Assembly (NCBI GenBank): GCA_902630945.1
Contig: CACOWV010000001.1
Location: forward strand, 1-64,000
Direction of reading: 5' to 3'
Origin: an uncultured Pelagibacteraceae bacterium
Lineage (GTDB): Bacteria > Pseudomonadota > Alphaproteobacteria > Pelagibacterales > Pelagibacteraceae
DNA length: 64,000 nucleotides
Below are positions 45,509 through 55,357 of this stretch, piece by piece (position 1 is the first letter of the stretch; every line of letters begins with the position of its first letter). The notes below the pieces were generated by a model. That model saw only the letters and a program-made list of their open reading frames with translations. It was not told the DNA's origin and searched no databases. A program made the position numbers and the translations under genes.

Positions 45509-46135
45509 TTAAATTTTTATAAAGTTTTCAATAATTTTTAATCCCAATTTATCACTCTTTTCAGGGTGAAATTGGGTTCCAAAAATATTTTCTTTTTCAA
45601 CAGAGCAAACAATATTTGATGAATAATCTGTTGTTGCTGAAACTACTTTTTTATCAACTGGTACAAATTCATAACTATGAACAAAATACATATGAGAATT
45701 ATTTTCTATATCTTTAAAAATTTTACTATCTTTAACAATATTGATTTGGTTCCAGCCAATATGAGGAAGTTTAAATTTTCCACCTTGATTATCTATTTTC
45801 GAAACTTTACCTGAAATCCATCCTAACCCCTTAGTCTCAGTTTCTTCATAGCCAACATCAGCAAACATCTGCAAACCAACACAAATTCCAAGAAGAGGTT
45901 TTTTATTGGTCATTACAAATTCGTTAAGTGTTTCTTTTAGACCATCAATATTGTTTAAAGCTTCTACACAGCTTTTAAATGAGCCCTGCCCAGGTAAAAC
46001 CACTTTATCACTTAATTTGATCTTATTTAAATCTGAGGTAACTTCGATATTTACTTTGTCTTTAGCAACTTCTTTAAAAGAGTTTATTACCGAGCTTATA
46101 TTGCCCGAGTTGTAATCAACGATTGTAACTTTCAT
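45509..46135 (-). CDS. hisH: Imidazole glycerol phosphate synthase glutaminase subunit HisH
   Basis: A 208-residue class I amidotransferase. VDYNSGNISSV, VLPGQGSF, the nucleophile elbow LGICVGLQMFAD, and FGTQFHPEKSD (His/Glu) are all present. It feeds ammonia to HisF. Follows hisB by 5 bases. Confidence 0.97.
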   Translation of the reverse strand: MKVTIVDYNSGNISSVINSFKEVAKDKVNIEVTSDLNKIKLSDKVVLPGQGSFKSCVEALNNIDGLKETLNEFVMTNKKPLLGICVGLQMFADVGYEETETKGLGWISGKVSKIDNQGGKFKLPHIGWNQINIVKDSKIFKDIENNSHMYFVHSYEFVPVDKKVVSATTDYSSNIVCSVEKENIFGTQFHPEKSDKLGLKIIENFIKI

Positions 46136-46140
46136 TAATT

Positions 46141-46731
46141 TTATAATGAGCCTTTAGTAGAAGGAATTGATTTACTATTCCTGGGGTCTATCTCTAATGC
46201 AGTTCTTAATGATCTTGCAAGTCCTTTAAAACAAGACTCAATAATATGGTGACTGTTATCACCATAAATATTTTCAACGTGTAAAGTAATTCCAGCGGCT
46301 TGGGAAAAAGCTTGAAACCATTCTTTAAATAATTCTGTATCCATTTCTCCAAGCTTTTCGACTTTAAGATTAACTTTCCAAATTAAATAGGGTCTATTCG
46401 AAATATCAATTGCAACACGTGATAAAGTTTCATCCATTGGGATCATTGCGTGAGCATATCTTCTAATTCCAACAGATTTTTTCAAGGCTTTTTTTAAAGC
46501 CTCACCGATTGCAATCCCAGTGTCTTCAGTTGTGTGGTGAAGATCGATATGCGTATCTCCTTTAGCTTTTAGGTTCATGTCGATTGAAGAATGTTTAGAT
46601 AATTGTTCAAGCATGTGGTTAAGGAAACCTATGCCTGTGTCAATTTTGTATTTACCTTTGCCATCAATGTTCAAATCAACACTAATACTTGTCTCTTTGG
46701 TTTTTCTGCTAATTTTGCCTTTACGTTTCAT
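46141..46731 (-). CDS. hisB: Imidazoleglycerol-phosphate dehydratase
   Basis: A 196-residue monofunctional HisB dehydratase. [37 protein letters not shown] and [16 protein letters not shown] hold the conserved manganese-binding histidines; no phosphatase domain is present. It is the first gene of the his run, divergent from hslV. Confidence 0.98.
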   Translation of the reverse strand: MKRKGKISRKTKETSISVDLNIDGKGKYKIDTGIGFLNHMLEQLSKHSSIDMNLKAKGDTHIDLHHTTEDTGIAIGEALKKALKKSVGIRRYAHAMIPMDETLSRVAIDISNRPYLIWKVNLKVEKLGEMDTELFKEWFQAFSQAAGITLHVENIYGDNSHHIIESCFKGLARSLRTALEIDPRNSKSIPSTKGSL

Positions 46732-46787
46732 ATTTAAAAATAGGTATACATATATTATCCAATTATGGCAATAATACTAAACTTGGA

Positions 46788-46816
46788 CTTGAACTATTTA
46801 ATTTAATATCCACTTA
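46788..46816 (+). promoter_or_regulatory. Weak candidate heat-shock (RpoH) promoter of hslVU
   Basis: CTTGAAC at 46788-46794 resembles the sigma-32 -35 element CTTGAAA; CCACTTA follows after 15 bases where a CCCCAT-like -10 is expected. The implied start is next to the hslV ATG, so the transcript would be nearly leaderless. Supported by motif and gene type only. Confidence 0.25.
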
Positions 46817-46822
46817 TAACCT

Positions 46823-47338
46823 ATGACAACAATTGTATTAGTAAGAAAAAATAGCAATGTAGTAGTTGCAGGTGACGGTCAAGTCAGTATGGGAAATACT
46901 GTTGTCAAAAGCACTGCTTCAAAAGTTAGAAAAATTGAAAAAAGAAATGTTGTAGCTGGTTTTGCAGGCTCTACAGCTGATGCGCTAACTTTATTCGAAA
47001 GATTAGAAGCAAAATTGGAAAAACATGCTGGTAACTTGTCTAGAGCTGCTGTTGAATTAGCAAAGGACTGGCGGACAGATAAATACTTAAGAAGACTTGA
47101 GGCGCTAATGGCTATTGGAGATAAAGAAAATAGTTATATAATCTCTGGAACTGGTGATGTGCTAGAGCCTGAAGGAGATGTTATTGGAATAGGGTCTGGT
47201 GGCAATTATGCTTTGGCTGCTGGTAAAGTTTTAATGGAGACTGACATGAGCGCTGAAGATGTTGCTAAAAAAGCGATTGAAGTTGCCTCTGAAATTTGTG
47301 TTTTTACAAATAATAATATTAAGGTTGAAAAAATTTAA
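46823..47338 (+). CDS. hslV: ATP-dependent protease peptidase subunit HslV
   Basis: A 171-residue threonine protease like the proteasome beta subunit. After Met1 removal the N-terminus is TTIVLVRK, with [23 protein letters not shown] and [21 protein letters not shown], as in HslV. Its stop overlaps the hslU ATG by one base (TAATG). Confidence 0.98.
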   Translation: MTTIVLVRKNSNVVVAGDGQVSMGNTVVKSTASKVRKIEKRNVVAGFAGSTADALTLFERLEAKLEKHAGNLSRAAVELAKDWRTDKYLRRLEALMAIGDKENSYIISGTGDVLEPEGDVIGIGSGGNYALAAGKVLMETDMSAEDVAKKAIEVASEICVFTNNNIKVEKI

Positions 47339-48711
47339 TGGAAAAATCTAACGTTACTCCACTGGTACCCAAAGATAAAAATTCAAAAGATAACGAATCC
47401 TTAGTCAGTTCATTGTCTCCAAGGGAAATTGTTTCTGAATTAGATAGATTTGTTGTTGGACAAAACAAAGCTAAGAAAGCTGTTGCTGTAGCTCTAAGGA
47501 ATAGGTGGAGAAGACAAGCTTTAAAAGGAGAAATGAAAAATGAGGTTTTGCCGAAAAATATACTAATGATTGGTCCCACTGGAGTTGGAAAAACAGAAAT
47601 ATCAAGAAGACTCTCAAAACTTGCTGAAGCACCTTTTGTTAAAGTTGAAGCAACAAGATTTACTGAAGTTGGTTATGTGGGAAGAGATGTGGAACAAATT
47701 GTGAGAGATTTAATTGAAATAGCTATTTCAATGGAAAAAGTTAAAAAAAGAAAAGAAGTTCATGCTCAAGCACAAAAGCTTGCTGAAGAAAAAGTTTTAG
47801 ATGCATTAGTAGGAAAAAAAGCAAGCCTTGCAACTAGGGAAAGTTTCAGAAAGAGATTAAGAAATGGAGACCTGGATGACAATGAAATTGAAATAGCAGT
47901 AAGTGACTCAGGTAGTAATAATACGTCCTTTGAAATACCCGGTATGCCAGGAGCAAATGTTGGAATGATCAATATTGGAGAAATGTTAGGTAAATCGATG
48001 GGTGCCAAAGAAAAGAAAAAGAAAATGACAGTAAAAGAATCACATGAAATTTTAATTAATGATGAATCTGATAAATTAATTGAACAGGATAAAATTGTTA
48101 AAGCTGCGAAAATATCAACTGAAAATAACGGAATAGTTTTTTTAGATGAAATAGACAAAATATCTGGCAGAACAGATAGAGTGGGCGGTGATGTATCAAG
48201 AGAAGGTGTACAGAGAGATTTATTGCCATTGATTGAGGGCACAACTGTAAATACAAAATATGGACCTATCAAAACAGACCATATTTTATTTATTGCATCT
48301 GGAGCTTTTCAACTTGCAAAGCCATCTGATTTGTTGCCTGAATTACAAGGAAGATTACCAATTAGAGTAGAGTTAGAAGCTTTGACAAGCGAGGATTTTA
48401 AAAGAATTTTAAAAGAACCTGACTTTAGTTTAATCAAACAATATATTGCTTTACTGAAAACAGAAAATGTTGAACTTGAATTTTCTGAGGATGGAATTAA
48501 TACAATTGCAAATATAGCTTCTGAAGTAAACTCGACTGTTGAGAATATTGGTGCTAGAAGATTGCATACTATTATTGAAAAAATTCTTGATGACATTAGT
48601 TTTACAGCAACCGATCGATCTGGAGAAAAAATAATAATTAACAAAGAATATATAAATAAAAATTTAGATAATTTAGTAAAAGATACCGACTTATCTAAGT
48701 TTATTTTATAA
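47338..48711 (+). CDS. hslU: HslUV protease ATPase subunit HslU
   Basis: A 457-residue AAA+ unfoldase. [24 protein letters not shown], Walker [14 protein letters not shown], Walker [11 protein letters not shown], the pore GYVGRD, and a C-terminal sensor-2 region with [18 protein letters not shown]. Works with HslV. Converges with the Smr gene with a 6-base overlap. Confidence 0.98.
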   Translation: MEKSNVTPLVPKDKNSKDNESLVSSLSPREIVSELDRFVVGQNKAKKAVAVALRNRWRRQALKGEMKNEVLPKNILMIGPTGVGKTEISRRLSKLAEAPFVKVEATRFTEVGYVGRDVEQIVRDLIEIAISMEKVKKRKEVHAQAQKLAEEKVLDALVGKKASLATRESFRKRLRNGDLDDNEIEIAVSDSGSNNTSFEIPGMPGANVGMINIGEMLGKSMGAKEKKKKMTVKESHEILINDESDKLIEQDKIVKAAKISTENNGIVFLDEIDKISGRTDRVGGDVSREGVQRDLLPLIEGTTVNTKYGPIKTDHILFIASGAFQLAKPSDLLPELQGRLPIRVELEALTSEDFKRILKEPDFSLIKQYIALLKTENVELEFSEDGINTIANIASEVNSTVENIGARRLHTIIEKILDDISFTATDRSGEKIIINKEYINKNLDNLVKDTDLSKFIL

Positions 48712-49119
48712 TTTTTTTTTTAAAAAAATATAAAAAGCTCCATCGCCACCATCACTAATGTCTGCATCTTCAATGCTATTTATTAAATTCATCAATTCAT
48801 GTTTGCTTTTAATGAAATCTGGTACTGAGTATCTTAATATCCCAAGGTCTTTTGAAACATAAGGATCTTTCTCATTTTGTGAGTGCAAACCTTTGCCGGT
48901 AACTATTAGTAATTTATTAACTCTTTTTTCGTAAGAATCTAAAATTAACTCTGTAACTTTTTTATTAGCATCGCTAAGTGAAAATCCGTGTAAATCAAAA
49001 GTTTTTATTTTCTTTGCGATTTTTTCTTTTGAATTGAGATCTTTATTGGGCAGACTTTCACTATTAGATAAAAAATTTTCCCAGTCTTTTTTATCTTTAT
49101 CTGAAATTTTTTTGTTCAA
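48706..49119 (-). CDS. Smr/MutS2-domain nuclease-like protein
   Basis: A 137-residue protein. [19 protein letters not shown] and [12 protein letters not shown], followed by [13 protein letters not shown], are the Smr domain motifs (DLHG and TGKG). Smr domains nick DNA or cleave RNA; alphaproteobacterial standalone members often follow Tim44-like genes, as here. One base after the Tim44-like gene. Confidence 0.92.
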   Translation of the reverse strand: MNKKISDKDKKDWENFLSNSESLPNKDLNSKEKIAKKIKTFDLHGFSLSDANKKVTELILDSYEKRVNKLLIVTGKGLHSQNEKDPYVSKDLGILRYSVPDFIKSKHELMNLINSIEDADISDGGDGAFYIFLKKKL

Positions 49120-49716
49120 TTATGTTAAGATATCTACTAGTTGCCAATTAGGGTTATTTGATCTTGTGTCTCTAGAAAATACCCAAGTGTCATAGATTTT
49201 CTTTATTTTTTCTGGATCCCCAGAAATTATTTTCTTATCTTTGTCTTTTATACAGGTTATTACCTCTGCTACAAAATTAACTGTTACTCTTAATATATCA
49301 TTTATTTTTTTATGTTCTTTTATGTTTGCAGTATTTACTCCAATAAATGTGATTTCTGCAAAATGACCTCTTTTGCTTCTTTCTCTAAGCGCATCATTAA
49401 ACTGATCTTGAATTTTTTTGCTTAAAAGAGGTCTGCTTTTGATTAGTTTATTATCATCATCACTAAAATCTGTGATTATTGTTTCGTATGCAATTTTTGC
49501 TCCTTTAATAAATTCTTTTTGAGCTTCTTCATCAAAGGTTTTGTTTTGATTACTTTTTATTTGTGGATCTATATTTTTTAAAATCTCCTCAAATTGTGGC
49601 GGAGCTTTTCCCTCGAAACCTGTTCTTTTTCCTAAAATACCCCTCAATCTGAGAAATATGAATCCAGCTATCATTGCAAGTAGAATGATATCAATATATT
49701 CGAAACTATAATTCAT
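49120..49716 (-). CDS. Tim44/TimA domain membrane-associated protein
   Basis: A 198-residue protein with one N-terminal membrane helix (about 7-25), a linker RLRGILGKRTG, and a C-terminal Tim44-like domain (about 65-198) ending DTWVFSRDTRSNNPNWQLVDI. This is the bacterial TimA family, related to mitochondrial Tim44. Role in the envelope is unclear. Divergent from fxsA. Confidence 0.9.
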   Translation of the reverse strand: MNYSFEYIDIILLAMIAGFIFLRLRGILGKRTGFEGKAPPQFEEILKNIDPQIKSNQNKTFDEEAQKEFIKGAKIAYETIITDFSDDDNKLIKSRPLLSKKIQDQFNDALRERSKRGHFAEITFIGVNTANIKEHKKINDILRVTVNFVAEVITCIKDKDKKIISGDPEKIKKIYDTWVFSRDTRSNNPNWQLVDILT

Positions 49717-49773
49717 ATTAATAATTTAATTACTATGTTGATTAATTTCAACTAGCAATTACATTAAAGACAA

Positions 49774-50199
49774 ATGAACACAGTGTTATTAACCGTTATT
49801 TTGGTTCCTATAATTGAAATCTACTTATTTATTAAAATTGGGTCTCAAATAGGAGCATTAAATACTATTTCACTAATTTTTATAACCGCAATTATTGGAA
49901 TAATTTATGCAAGATATGAGGGTTTAAACACTTTAAAATCGGGAATTTCACAAATGATTAAAAGTGAGATGCCTGCATATGAAATTATTTCGGGTGCCGC
50001 GATAGCGTTTGCAGCATTTTTATTAATCATTCCAGGCTTTGCAACAGACCTGGTTGGATTTTTGTTAATCTTTCCTTTAACTAGAAAATTGATTTTTGGA
50101 AAACTCACAAAAAAGTTTAAGAAAGAGACACCACCAACAAAAACTTATATAGATGGAGAATTTGAAGACATAGACGATAATGATGAGCGAAAATTATAA
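49774..50199 (+). CDS. fxsA: FxsA family membrane protein
   Basis: A 141-residue protein with about three or four membrane helices. VPIIEIYLFIKIGSQIGALNT, ARYEGLNTLK, and LLIIPGFATDLVGFLLIFPLTRKL are FxsA signatures. Acidic tail FEDIDDNDE. It overlaps the SecB gene by 17 bases. Confidence 0.9.
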   Translation: MNTVLLTVILVPIIEIYLFIKIGSQIGALNTISLIFITAIIGIIYARYEGLNTLKSGISQMIKSEMPAYEIISGAAIAFAAFLLIIPGFATDLVGFLLIFPLTRKLIFGKLTKKFKKETPPTKTYIDGEFEDIDDNDERKL

Positions 50200-50605
50200 A
50201 ATACTTGGTAAGTATATAAAAGATATGTCTAGTGAAACCCCAGACGTAGAAACTTATTTGTTTGTAAAAGATCATATTTCAAAATATCAGCTAAATATAG
50301 ATATCAACTCTAAAGCTCTTAAAAATAAACTTATCGAGATAAATACTACGTTAAAATTTGAGGATAAAAACGAGAATGATAAAAAATCATATTTTGAAAT
50401 GATATACGCAACAATAATAAGAGTTGATGAAAAAATTAAAGAAAAAAAAGACTTAGAAAAAATAATCCTATGTGATGTTCAAAAAGATATTTACCCAAAT
50501 CTTGAAACAGCTTTTCTGAATCTTTTACATAATTCTGGATATCCTGGAATTAATTTTGAAAAAAAAATCGACTTTGAAGAGCTTTATAATCAAAGATTCA
50601 ATTAA
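50183..50605 (+). CDS. secB: Divergent protein-export chaperone SecB
   Basis: A 140-residue protein similar to alphaproteobacterial SecB in its opening ILGKYIKDMSSETPDVETYLF and the region FEMIYATIIRVDEK, but with weak conservation later (usual CPxxLFPYAR region here is CDVQKDIYPNLE). SecB keeps exported preproteins unfolded for SecA. The second of two adjacent ATGs (50183) is used. Position after fxsA and before dnaQ is a typical alphaproteobacterial SecB location. Confidence 0.75.
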   Translation: MSENYKILGKYIKDMSSETPDVETYLFVKDHISKYQLNIDINSKALKNKLIEINTTLKFEDKNENDKKSYFEMIYATIIRVDEKIKEKKDLEKIILCDVQKDIYPNLETAFLNLLHNSGYPGINFEKKIDFEELYNQRFN

Positions 50606-51266
50606 AAAAGTTTTTTTTTAAATTTGTTTTTAAATATCGTGAATGATTTTCTATTTCTTTAGGAGTTAATTTTACGATTTTTTTAAAATAAAGAATTTTT
50701 TTTGAAATAAAATCTTTATTTTCTACTATTTCTTGTTTGTTAAAATCAAGCTTGGGCTCTTTTTGATCTATTAGATTTATATATACTTTTGAAAGTAAAT
50801 CACAATCGATTAAAGCAGTGTGTTGAGTCCTTGTTGAATTATCAATACCATATTTTTTACAAAGAGCATCTAAACTTACCGAAGAACCAGGAAATTTATT
50901 ACGAGCCAATATTAAAGTATCTATAACTTCATTTTTAAGTGAATTTTTTCCCAATATTTTTAATTCATTATTTAAGTGTGACAAATCAAATTCGGCATTA
51001 TGAATTATCAATCTCTTTCCCTCAATAAAATTAAGAAATTCATCAACAACTTGACTAAATTTTTTTTTATCTGATAGGAATTCGTCTGTATAGCCGTGAA
51101 CCTCAAGGGCTTTTTCTGACACTTTTCTCTCTGGATTTAAATAACAATGAAATTTTCTTTTTGTGAATATTTGGTTTTCCAATTCTATACATCCGATTTC
51201 AACAATTCTATGTCCATCTTTTATAGAAAGGCCTGTTGTTTCAGTATCTAAAACTACTTCTTTCAT
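50598..51266 (-). CDS. dnaQ: DNA polymerase III epsilon subunit (proofreading exonuclease)
   Basis: A 222-residue DEDDh exonuclease. VVLDTETTGLSIKDGHRIVEIG (ExoI), HNAEFDLSHLNNEL (ExoII) and RTQHTALIDCDLLSKVYI (ExoIII, histidine) are intact. It proofreads for PolC/DnaE. Start overlaps the coaE stop by 4 bases. Part of the leftward genes near the proposed origin. Confidence 0.96.
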   Translation of the reverse strand: MKEVVLDTETTGLSIKDGHRIVEIGCIELENQIFTKRKFHCYLNPERKVSEKALEVHGYTDEFLSDKKKFSQVVDEFLNFIEGKRLIIHNAEFDLSHLNNELKILGKNSLKNEVIDTLILARNKFPGSSVSLDALCKKYGIDNSTRTQHTALIDCDLLSKVYINLIDQKEPKLDFNKQEIVENKDFISKKILYFKKIVKLTPKEIENHSRYLKTNLKKNFFN

Positions 51267-51835
51267 GATTTAATTATTTTTAAGATATTTTTTATGTTTT
51301 TTCTAACAAATTTTTCAGAGAAATTATTTTTAATTATAAAGTTAGATCTTTTTTTTTTGAGATTTGAGGAAAATTGAATTTTTCTAAACCGATAAAGTAA
51401 TCTTGGGTTGTAATTTTTTCTTTTTTTAAGTCTTCTTTGAATATCTTTTTTTTTTGCTTGTACAAATATTAAAATATCTTTTTTTGTGTTTATTTTATTT
51501 TCCAGCAATAATGGAATATCTAAAATGACAATTTTTCTTCTTTTGTTTTTTTTTAAAAAAATATTAAATTTTTTTCTTACCTCAAGGTGCACAACTTTAG
51601 TAATTTTTTTTAAATTTGTCTTTTTATCTAAAATTGCAAAGGAAATATCATCTTTTTTTAATGGAAAAGAATTAAAATATTTAGGTAATATTTTTTTTAA
51701 TTTTTTATAAATTAATCTATTTTTTTGATATAATTTTGCTACTTCATAATCTGCATTAAAAACTGGATATCCAAAGTTATTTGCTACATAACTTTTGCCA
51801 GATCCAATATCCCCTAAAATTCCAATTCTAATCAT
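51263..51835 (-). CDS. coaE: Dephospho-CoA kinase
   Basis: A 190-residue P-loop kinase with IGILGDIGSGKSYVAN, FNADYEVAKLY and VILDIPLLLENK. It phosphorylates dephospho-CoA in the last CoA step. Extremely lysine-rich and AT-rich C-terminal half. Overlaps aroE by 8 bases and dnaQ by 4. Confidence 0.94.
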   Translation of the reverse strand: MIRIGILGDIGSGKSYVANNFGYPVFNADYEVAKLYQKNRLIYKKLKKILPKYFNSFPLKKDDISFAILDKKTNLKKITKVVHLEVRKKFNIFLKKNKRRKIVILDIPLLLENKINTKKDILIFVQAKKKDIQRRLKKRKNYNPRLLYRFRKIQFSSNLKKKRSNFIIKNNFSEKFVRKNIKNILKIIKS

Positions 51836-52679
51836 TTAATAAACTTATTACCTCTTGATTAATTTCTGGCTTAATCCCATGCCAGATAGTAAAAGATTTT
51901 TGAGCTTGATATAAAAACATCATCTTTCCGTTAATTGCTTGTTGACCAATTTTCTTTGCATTTAATAAAAAATTTGTTTCTTCGGGATTATAGATCAGAT
52001 CATAAAAAATAACTTTCTTAGTAAAAAATCTTTTTTTATATTTAGAAAAATTTAATGGTACTCTATCTTCCTCATTGAGACCCAAGCTTGTACAATTTAC
52101 TACAATATCAGGTTTGCCCATATTTCCTTCATCTTTGCACCATTCATATATGAAGTGTCCACTAAAAGACTCTGGTGTAACTATTTGATCCATTAAAATT
52201 TCTGCTTTTTCTCTTGTTCTGTTGGTTATTGCTAATCGCCTAACATTGAGATTGCACAAACCAAGTATTATAGCTTTGCTTGCACCTCCTGCTCCTATAA
52301 TCAATGCTGATGCTCCCTGTTTAGAATAATTTTTTAATGGGCATGATTGTTCAAAACCATAAACGTCAGTATTGTCTCCCATTGCAATGTATTCGCCATT
52401 CTCGTATTTCCTAAAAACTGTATTTACTGCTTTTACAGCTAATGCTGTATCAGTATAGCCATCTAAATATTTTATAATTTTTTCTTTGAAAGGAACAGTA
52501 ACGTTGAAACCTTCAATTTTACCATCACGCACATCATCACATAATTTTTTTAAATCTTCTTCTACAACTAATTTTTTCTCATAAATTGCATTAAGATTAT
52601 TTTTCTTTATCCAATAATTATGTAATTTAGGAGATAAAGAATGTTCAATTGGATTGCCAATTACCAAATATTTATTCAT
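51828..52679 (-). CDS. aroE: Shikimate dehydrogenase
   Basis: A 283-residue NADPH enzyme. VIGNPIEHSLSPKLHNYW, FNVTVPFKEKII with the catalytic lysine, GDNTDVYGF, LIIGAGGASKAII and NGKMMFLYQAQKSF are all family motifs. Overlaps maf by 8 bases at its start. Order maf-aroE-coaE-dnaQ is the classic alphaproteobacterial one. Confidence 0.97.
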   Translation of the reverse strand: MNKYLVIGNPIEHSLSPKLHNYWIKKNNLNAIYEKKLVVEEDLKKLCDDVRDGKIEGFNVTVPFKEKIIKYLDGYTDTALAVKAVNTVFRKYENGEYIAMGDNTDVYGFEQSCPLKNYSKQGASALIIGAGGASKAIILGLCNLNVRRLAITNRTREKAEILMDQIVTPESFSGHFIYEWCKDEGNMGKPDIVVNCTSLGLNEEDRVPLNFSKYKKRFFTKKVIFYDLIYNPEETNFLLNAKKIGQQAINGKMMFLYQAQKSFTIWHGIKPEINQEVISLLND

Positions 52680-53256
52680 AGTTTTTTAGATAATCCTTAA
52701 TTTTGTCAATTGGAAGGCCCATTATAGTATTTTCATCTCCTTTTATATCTGAAAATAATTTTCTACCCTCCCCTTCAATCTGGTAAACATTATAGGCAAA
52801 TAATTTATCATCTGAAATTTTTGCTAGATAATCTTTAAGATCATTTTCAGTCATATCTTTCATTTTCAAGGTGGCTTTATCAGTATGTTTCCAAATCATA
52901 GATCCATTTTTAGAAATACATACTGAGCTAATTAAATTGTGGCTTTTTCCGTTTAATTTTCTTAAAATTTTCATAGCTTCTTCCCTATTTTCTGGTTTTG
53001 AAATTAGCTCACCATCTAAATCGATGACACTATCTGCTCCGAGAACTAAAACATCATTTTTTCTTTGACTTACTTTGTTCGCTTTTAATTCTGCTAAACT
53101 TATTGAAATTAATTCTGGTGAAGCTTTTTCTTTCAATAAACTTTCTTTCACAACATCCTCATCCAAATTTGAGGGTTCAACACTAGAAGCAATATTATTA
53201 TTATCTAGTATTTCTTTACGAACTTTACTCTTTGAAGCAAGAATAAGCTTAGTCAT
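52672..53256 (-). CDS. maf: Maf family nucleotide pyrophosphatase
   Basis: A 194-residue house-cleaning nucleotide pyrophosphatase. LILASKSKVRKEIL, LGADSVIDLDGELISKPENREEA, and AYNVYQIEGEGRKLFSDIKGD follow the Maf pattern (here S-K-S for the usual S-x-S/R-R loop). It overlaps the PPSR gene by 8 bases and aroE by 8. Confidence 0.93.
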   Translation of the reverse strand: MTKLILASKSKVRKEILDNNNIASSVEPSNLDEDVVKESLLKEKASPELISISLAELKANKVSQRKNDVLVLGADSVIDLDGELISKPENREEAMKILRKLNGKSHNLISSVCISKNGSMIWKHTDKATLKMKDMTENDLKDYLAKISDDKLFAYNVYQIEGEGRKLFSDIKGDENTIMGLPIDKIKDYLKNYE

Positions 53257-54073
53257 TACTTTTATATATTTCGTAAATTTTTATAACAGAGGCAGCTGTT
53301 TCTTCTACGGATTTCCTAGTAACATCAATAACTGGCCAATTATATTTTTTAAAAGTATTTTTTGCATGATCAACTTCTTTTCTAATGTTCTCAATATCTG
53401 TGTAAGATTTATTTTCAGACTCTTTTAGTGAATTCATTCTGTTTTTTCTTATATCTACCAACCTCTCAGGTTCGGTATTCAACCCAATAACACAAGTAAT
53501 TTTGGGATTTTCTTTAAGAACTTTTGGAATAGATTTTTCATTTACTAATGGAATGTTAGATGTCTTAAATCCCTTGTTTGCTAAATAAATAGATGTTGGG
53601 GTTTTACTGGTTCTGCTTACTCCCAATAAAATTATATCTGATTTCTTAATTTCTTTAACTAAATTTCCATCATCATGGTTCATAGTAAATTGAATTGCTT
53701 CAATCCTTTTGTAATACTCTTCATTAAGTGCGTGTTGCCCACTTGGTACATGTGATGCTTTTTGGTTTAATAATTTTGAAAAACTTAATATCAGGTCTCC
53801 CAAAACACCAAAACAAGGTATATTTTTATCATTACTAGAATTTGCTAAATATTTAGCAAGGCTACTATCAACTATTGAATATAAAATTACTGAATTAGTA
53901 AATTTTTCTGCCTCTGACAATATTTTTAAAATTTGATTTTCTGTTCTTGTAAAAGAAAACGTATGAATTTTATAATCTATATTTTTAAATTGAGCCTTTA
54001 TAGCTAAAAAAATTCTATCTAGAGTTTCTCCAGTGGAGTCAGAAATTAAATAAATTTGATATGTATTGTTCAT
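53249..54073 (-). CDS. Pyruvate, phosphate dikinase/PEP synthase regulatory protein (PPSR, DUF299)
   Basis: A 274-residue bifunctional kinase/pyrophosphorylase. YLISDSTGETLD at the start, the P-loop GVSRTSKTPTSIYLANKG, and GLNTEPERLVDIRKNR are characteristic. It regulates PPDK or PEP synthase by ADP-dependent phosphorylation. This is the RP001-type gene that borders the chromosome origin in Rickettsia and Caulobacter, opposite hemE, exactly as here. Confidence 0.95.
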   Translation of the reverse strand: MNNTYQIYLISDSTGETLDRIFLAIKAQFKNIDYKIHTFSFTRTENQILKILSEAEKFTNSVILYSIVDSSLAKYLANSSNDKNIPCFGVLGDLILSFSKLLNQKASHVPSGQHALNEEYYKRIEAIQFTMNHDDGNLVKEIKKSDIILLGVSRTSKTPTSIYLANKGFKTSNIPLVNEKSIPKVLKENPKITCVIGLNTEPERLVDIRKNRMNSLKESENKSYTDIENIRKEVDHAKNTFKKYNWPVIDVTRKSVEETAASVIKIYEIYKSND

Positions 54074-54352
54074 GTATTAAGTGTTAGTAACTTTTTATTA
54101 TTTAAATCAAATTGGACAATAATAAAATTTTAATTTTTTTGTTGTAAAACAAGGGTTTTATTAACATTATTAAACAAGTGTATAAAGTTTTTAACTATTT
54201 TTAATAATTTACTAATAAGCTTCAATTTTTCTTATATAATTAATTAAATTAAGCATCTAAATGTTAATAAAATGTTTATAAAATGTATACTAAATTTAAT
54301 CACCAATATTCACAGGCTATATTACTAATACAATAAACTATACTTATTTATT
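54074..54352. other. Probable chromosomal replication origin (oriC) region
   Basis: A 279-base, extremely AT-rich spacer between divergent PPSR and hemE, the place of oriC in Caulobacter and Rickettsia. Words one mismatch from the DnaA box TTATNCACA lie at 54157-54165 (TTATTAACA), 54176-54184 (AGTGTATAA), 54262-54270 (TGTTAATAA), 54273-54281 (TGTTTATAA) and 54306-54314 (ATATTCACA). Leading-strand-like gene orientation flips here. Such words are common in AT-rich DNA, so context is the main support. A hemE promoter must also lie here. Confidence 0.62.
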
Positions 54353-55354
54353 ATGACAATGCTCAAAGATGTAATTATTAACAAAAAGACAGATATAAAT
54401 CCTATCTGGATAATGAGGCAAGCTGGAAGGTATTTACCTGAATTCAGAGAAATAAGGAAAAAAAATTCTGATTTTATTAAATTATGTTTAAATCAAAATT
54501 TAGCCACCGAAATAACTTTACAACCACTCAAGAGGTTTGATTTAGATGCTGCTATTATATTTTCTGACATTCTAATGGTTCCCTATGGCCTTAATCAAAA
54601 AGTGGAATTTAAAAAAAATTTTGGCCCATTATTAGGGGATATTAATATAGAAGAGATTTCTGAGATTAATGAAGACGATTTCGTTAAAAAAATCAATCCA
54701 ATTTATGAAGCAATTAATTCTGTAAGAAACGATGAAATACTAAAGAATAAAAGCACCATTGGTTTCGTGGGTGCACCCTGGACTTTGTTGGTTTATATGA
54801 TCAATAAACAATCTCCAAAAATTAAATTAAAGGATAATTTTTTTGATGATGATATTTTAATAAGAAAAATTTTAATCATTTTAGAAAAATTTTTAAAAAT
54901 TCATATTAAGAATCAAATAAAAAGTGGTGCTCAAATAATTCAAATTTTTGATAGTTGGGCTGGTTTATTAGAAAAAAAAGATTTATTAAATTATATTTAT
55001 TCGCCAACTTTAAATCTAGTAGAGTACACAAAATCTTTAAATATTCCTGTTATATGTTTTCCAAGAGGAATTAATGATTATAAAACTTATTGTGAAACTG
55101 TAAAACCTGATGCCATATGTATAGATTATGAAGTAGATCCAATAAAAATTTCAAAAAATATTAAAATACCTGTACAAGGCGGCATGGACCCCAAGGTTCT
55201 ATTAACTGATAAAGAAAATTTAAAAAAAGAGGCAAAAAAATATCTAGATATATTTAAAGATCACCCTTATATTTTTAATTTAGGTCATGGAGTTTTGCCA
55301 GAAACGGACCCCAATATGATGGATTGTTTAGTGAAAATAGTTAAGGATTATTAG
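54353..55354 (+). CDS. hemE: Uroporphyrinogen decarboxylase
   Basis: A 333-residue TIM-barrel enzyme that makes coproporphyrinogen III. PIWIMRQAGRYLPEFRE, IIFSDILMVPYGL, GFVGAPWTLLVYMI, IFDSWAG and NLGHGVLPETDP are the family motifs. First gene to the right of the proposed origin; hemH follows 3 bases after. Confidence 0.98.
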   Translation: MTMLKDVIINKKTDINPIWIMRQAGRYLPEFREIRKKNSDFIKLCLNQNLATEITLQPLKRFDLDAAIIFSDILMVPYGLNQKVEFKKNFGPLLGDINIEEISEINEDDFVKKINPIYEAINSVRNDEILKNKSTIGFVGAPWTLLVYMINKQSPKIKLKDNFFDDDILIRKILIILEKFLKIHIKNQIKSGAQIIQIFDSWAGLLEKKDLLNYIYSPTLNLVEYTKSLNIPVICFPRGINDYKTYCETVKPDAICIDYEVDPIKISKNIKIPVQGGMDPKVLLTDKENLKKEAKKYLDIFKDHPYIFNLGHGVLPETDPNMMDCLVKIVKDY

Positions 55355-55357
55355 ATT

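Noticed and set aside
47766-48272. Long minus-strand open frame inside hslU (also similar ones inside purH, ftsK and rho)
   Set aside because: Antisense shadow frames with low-complexity Ser/Ile/Phe-rich translations opposite well-conserved genes.
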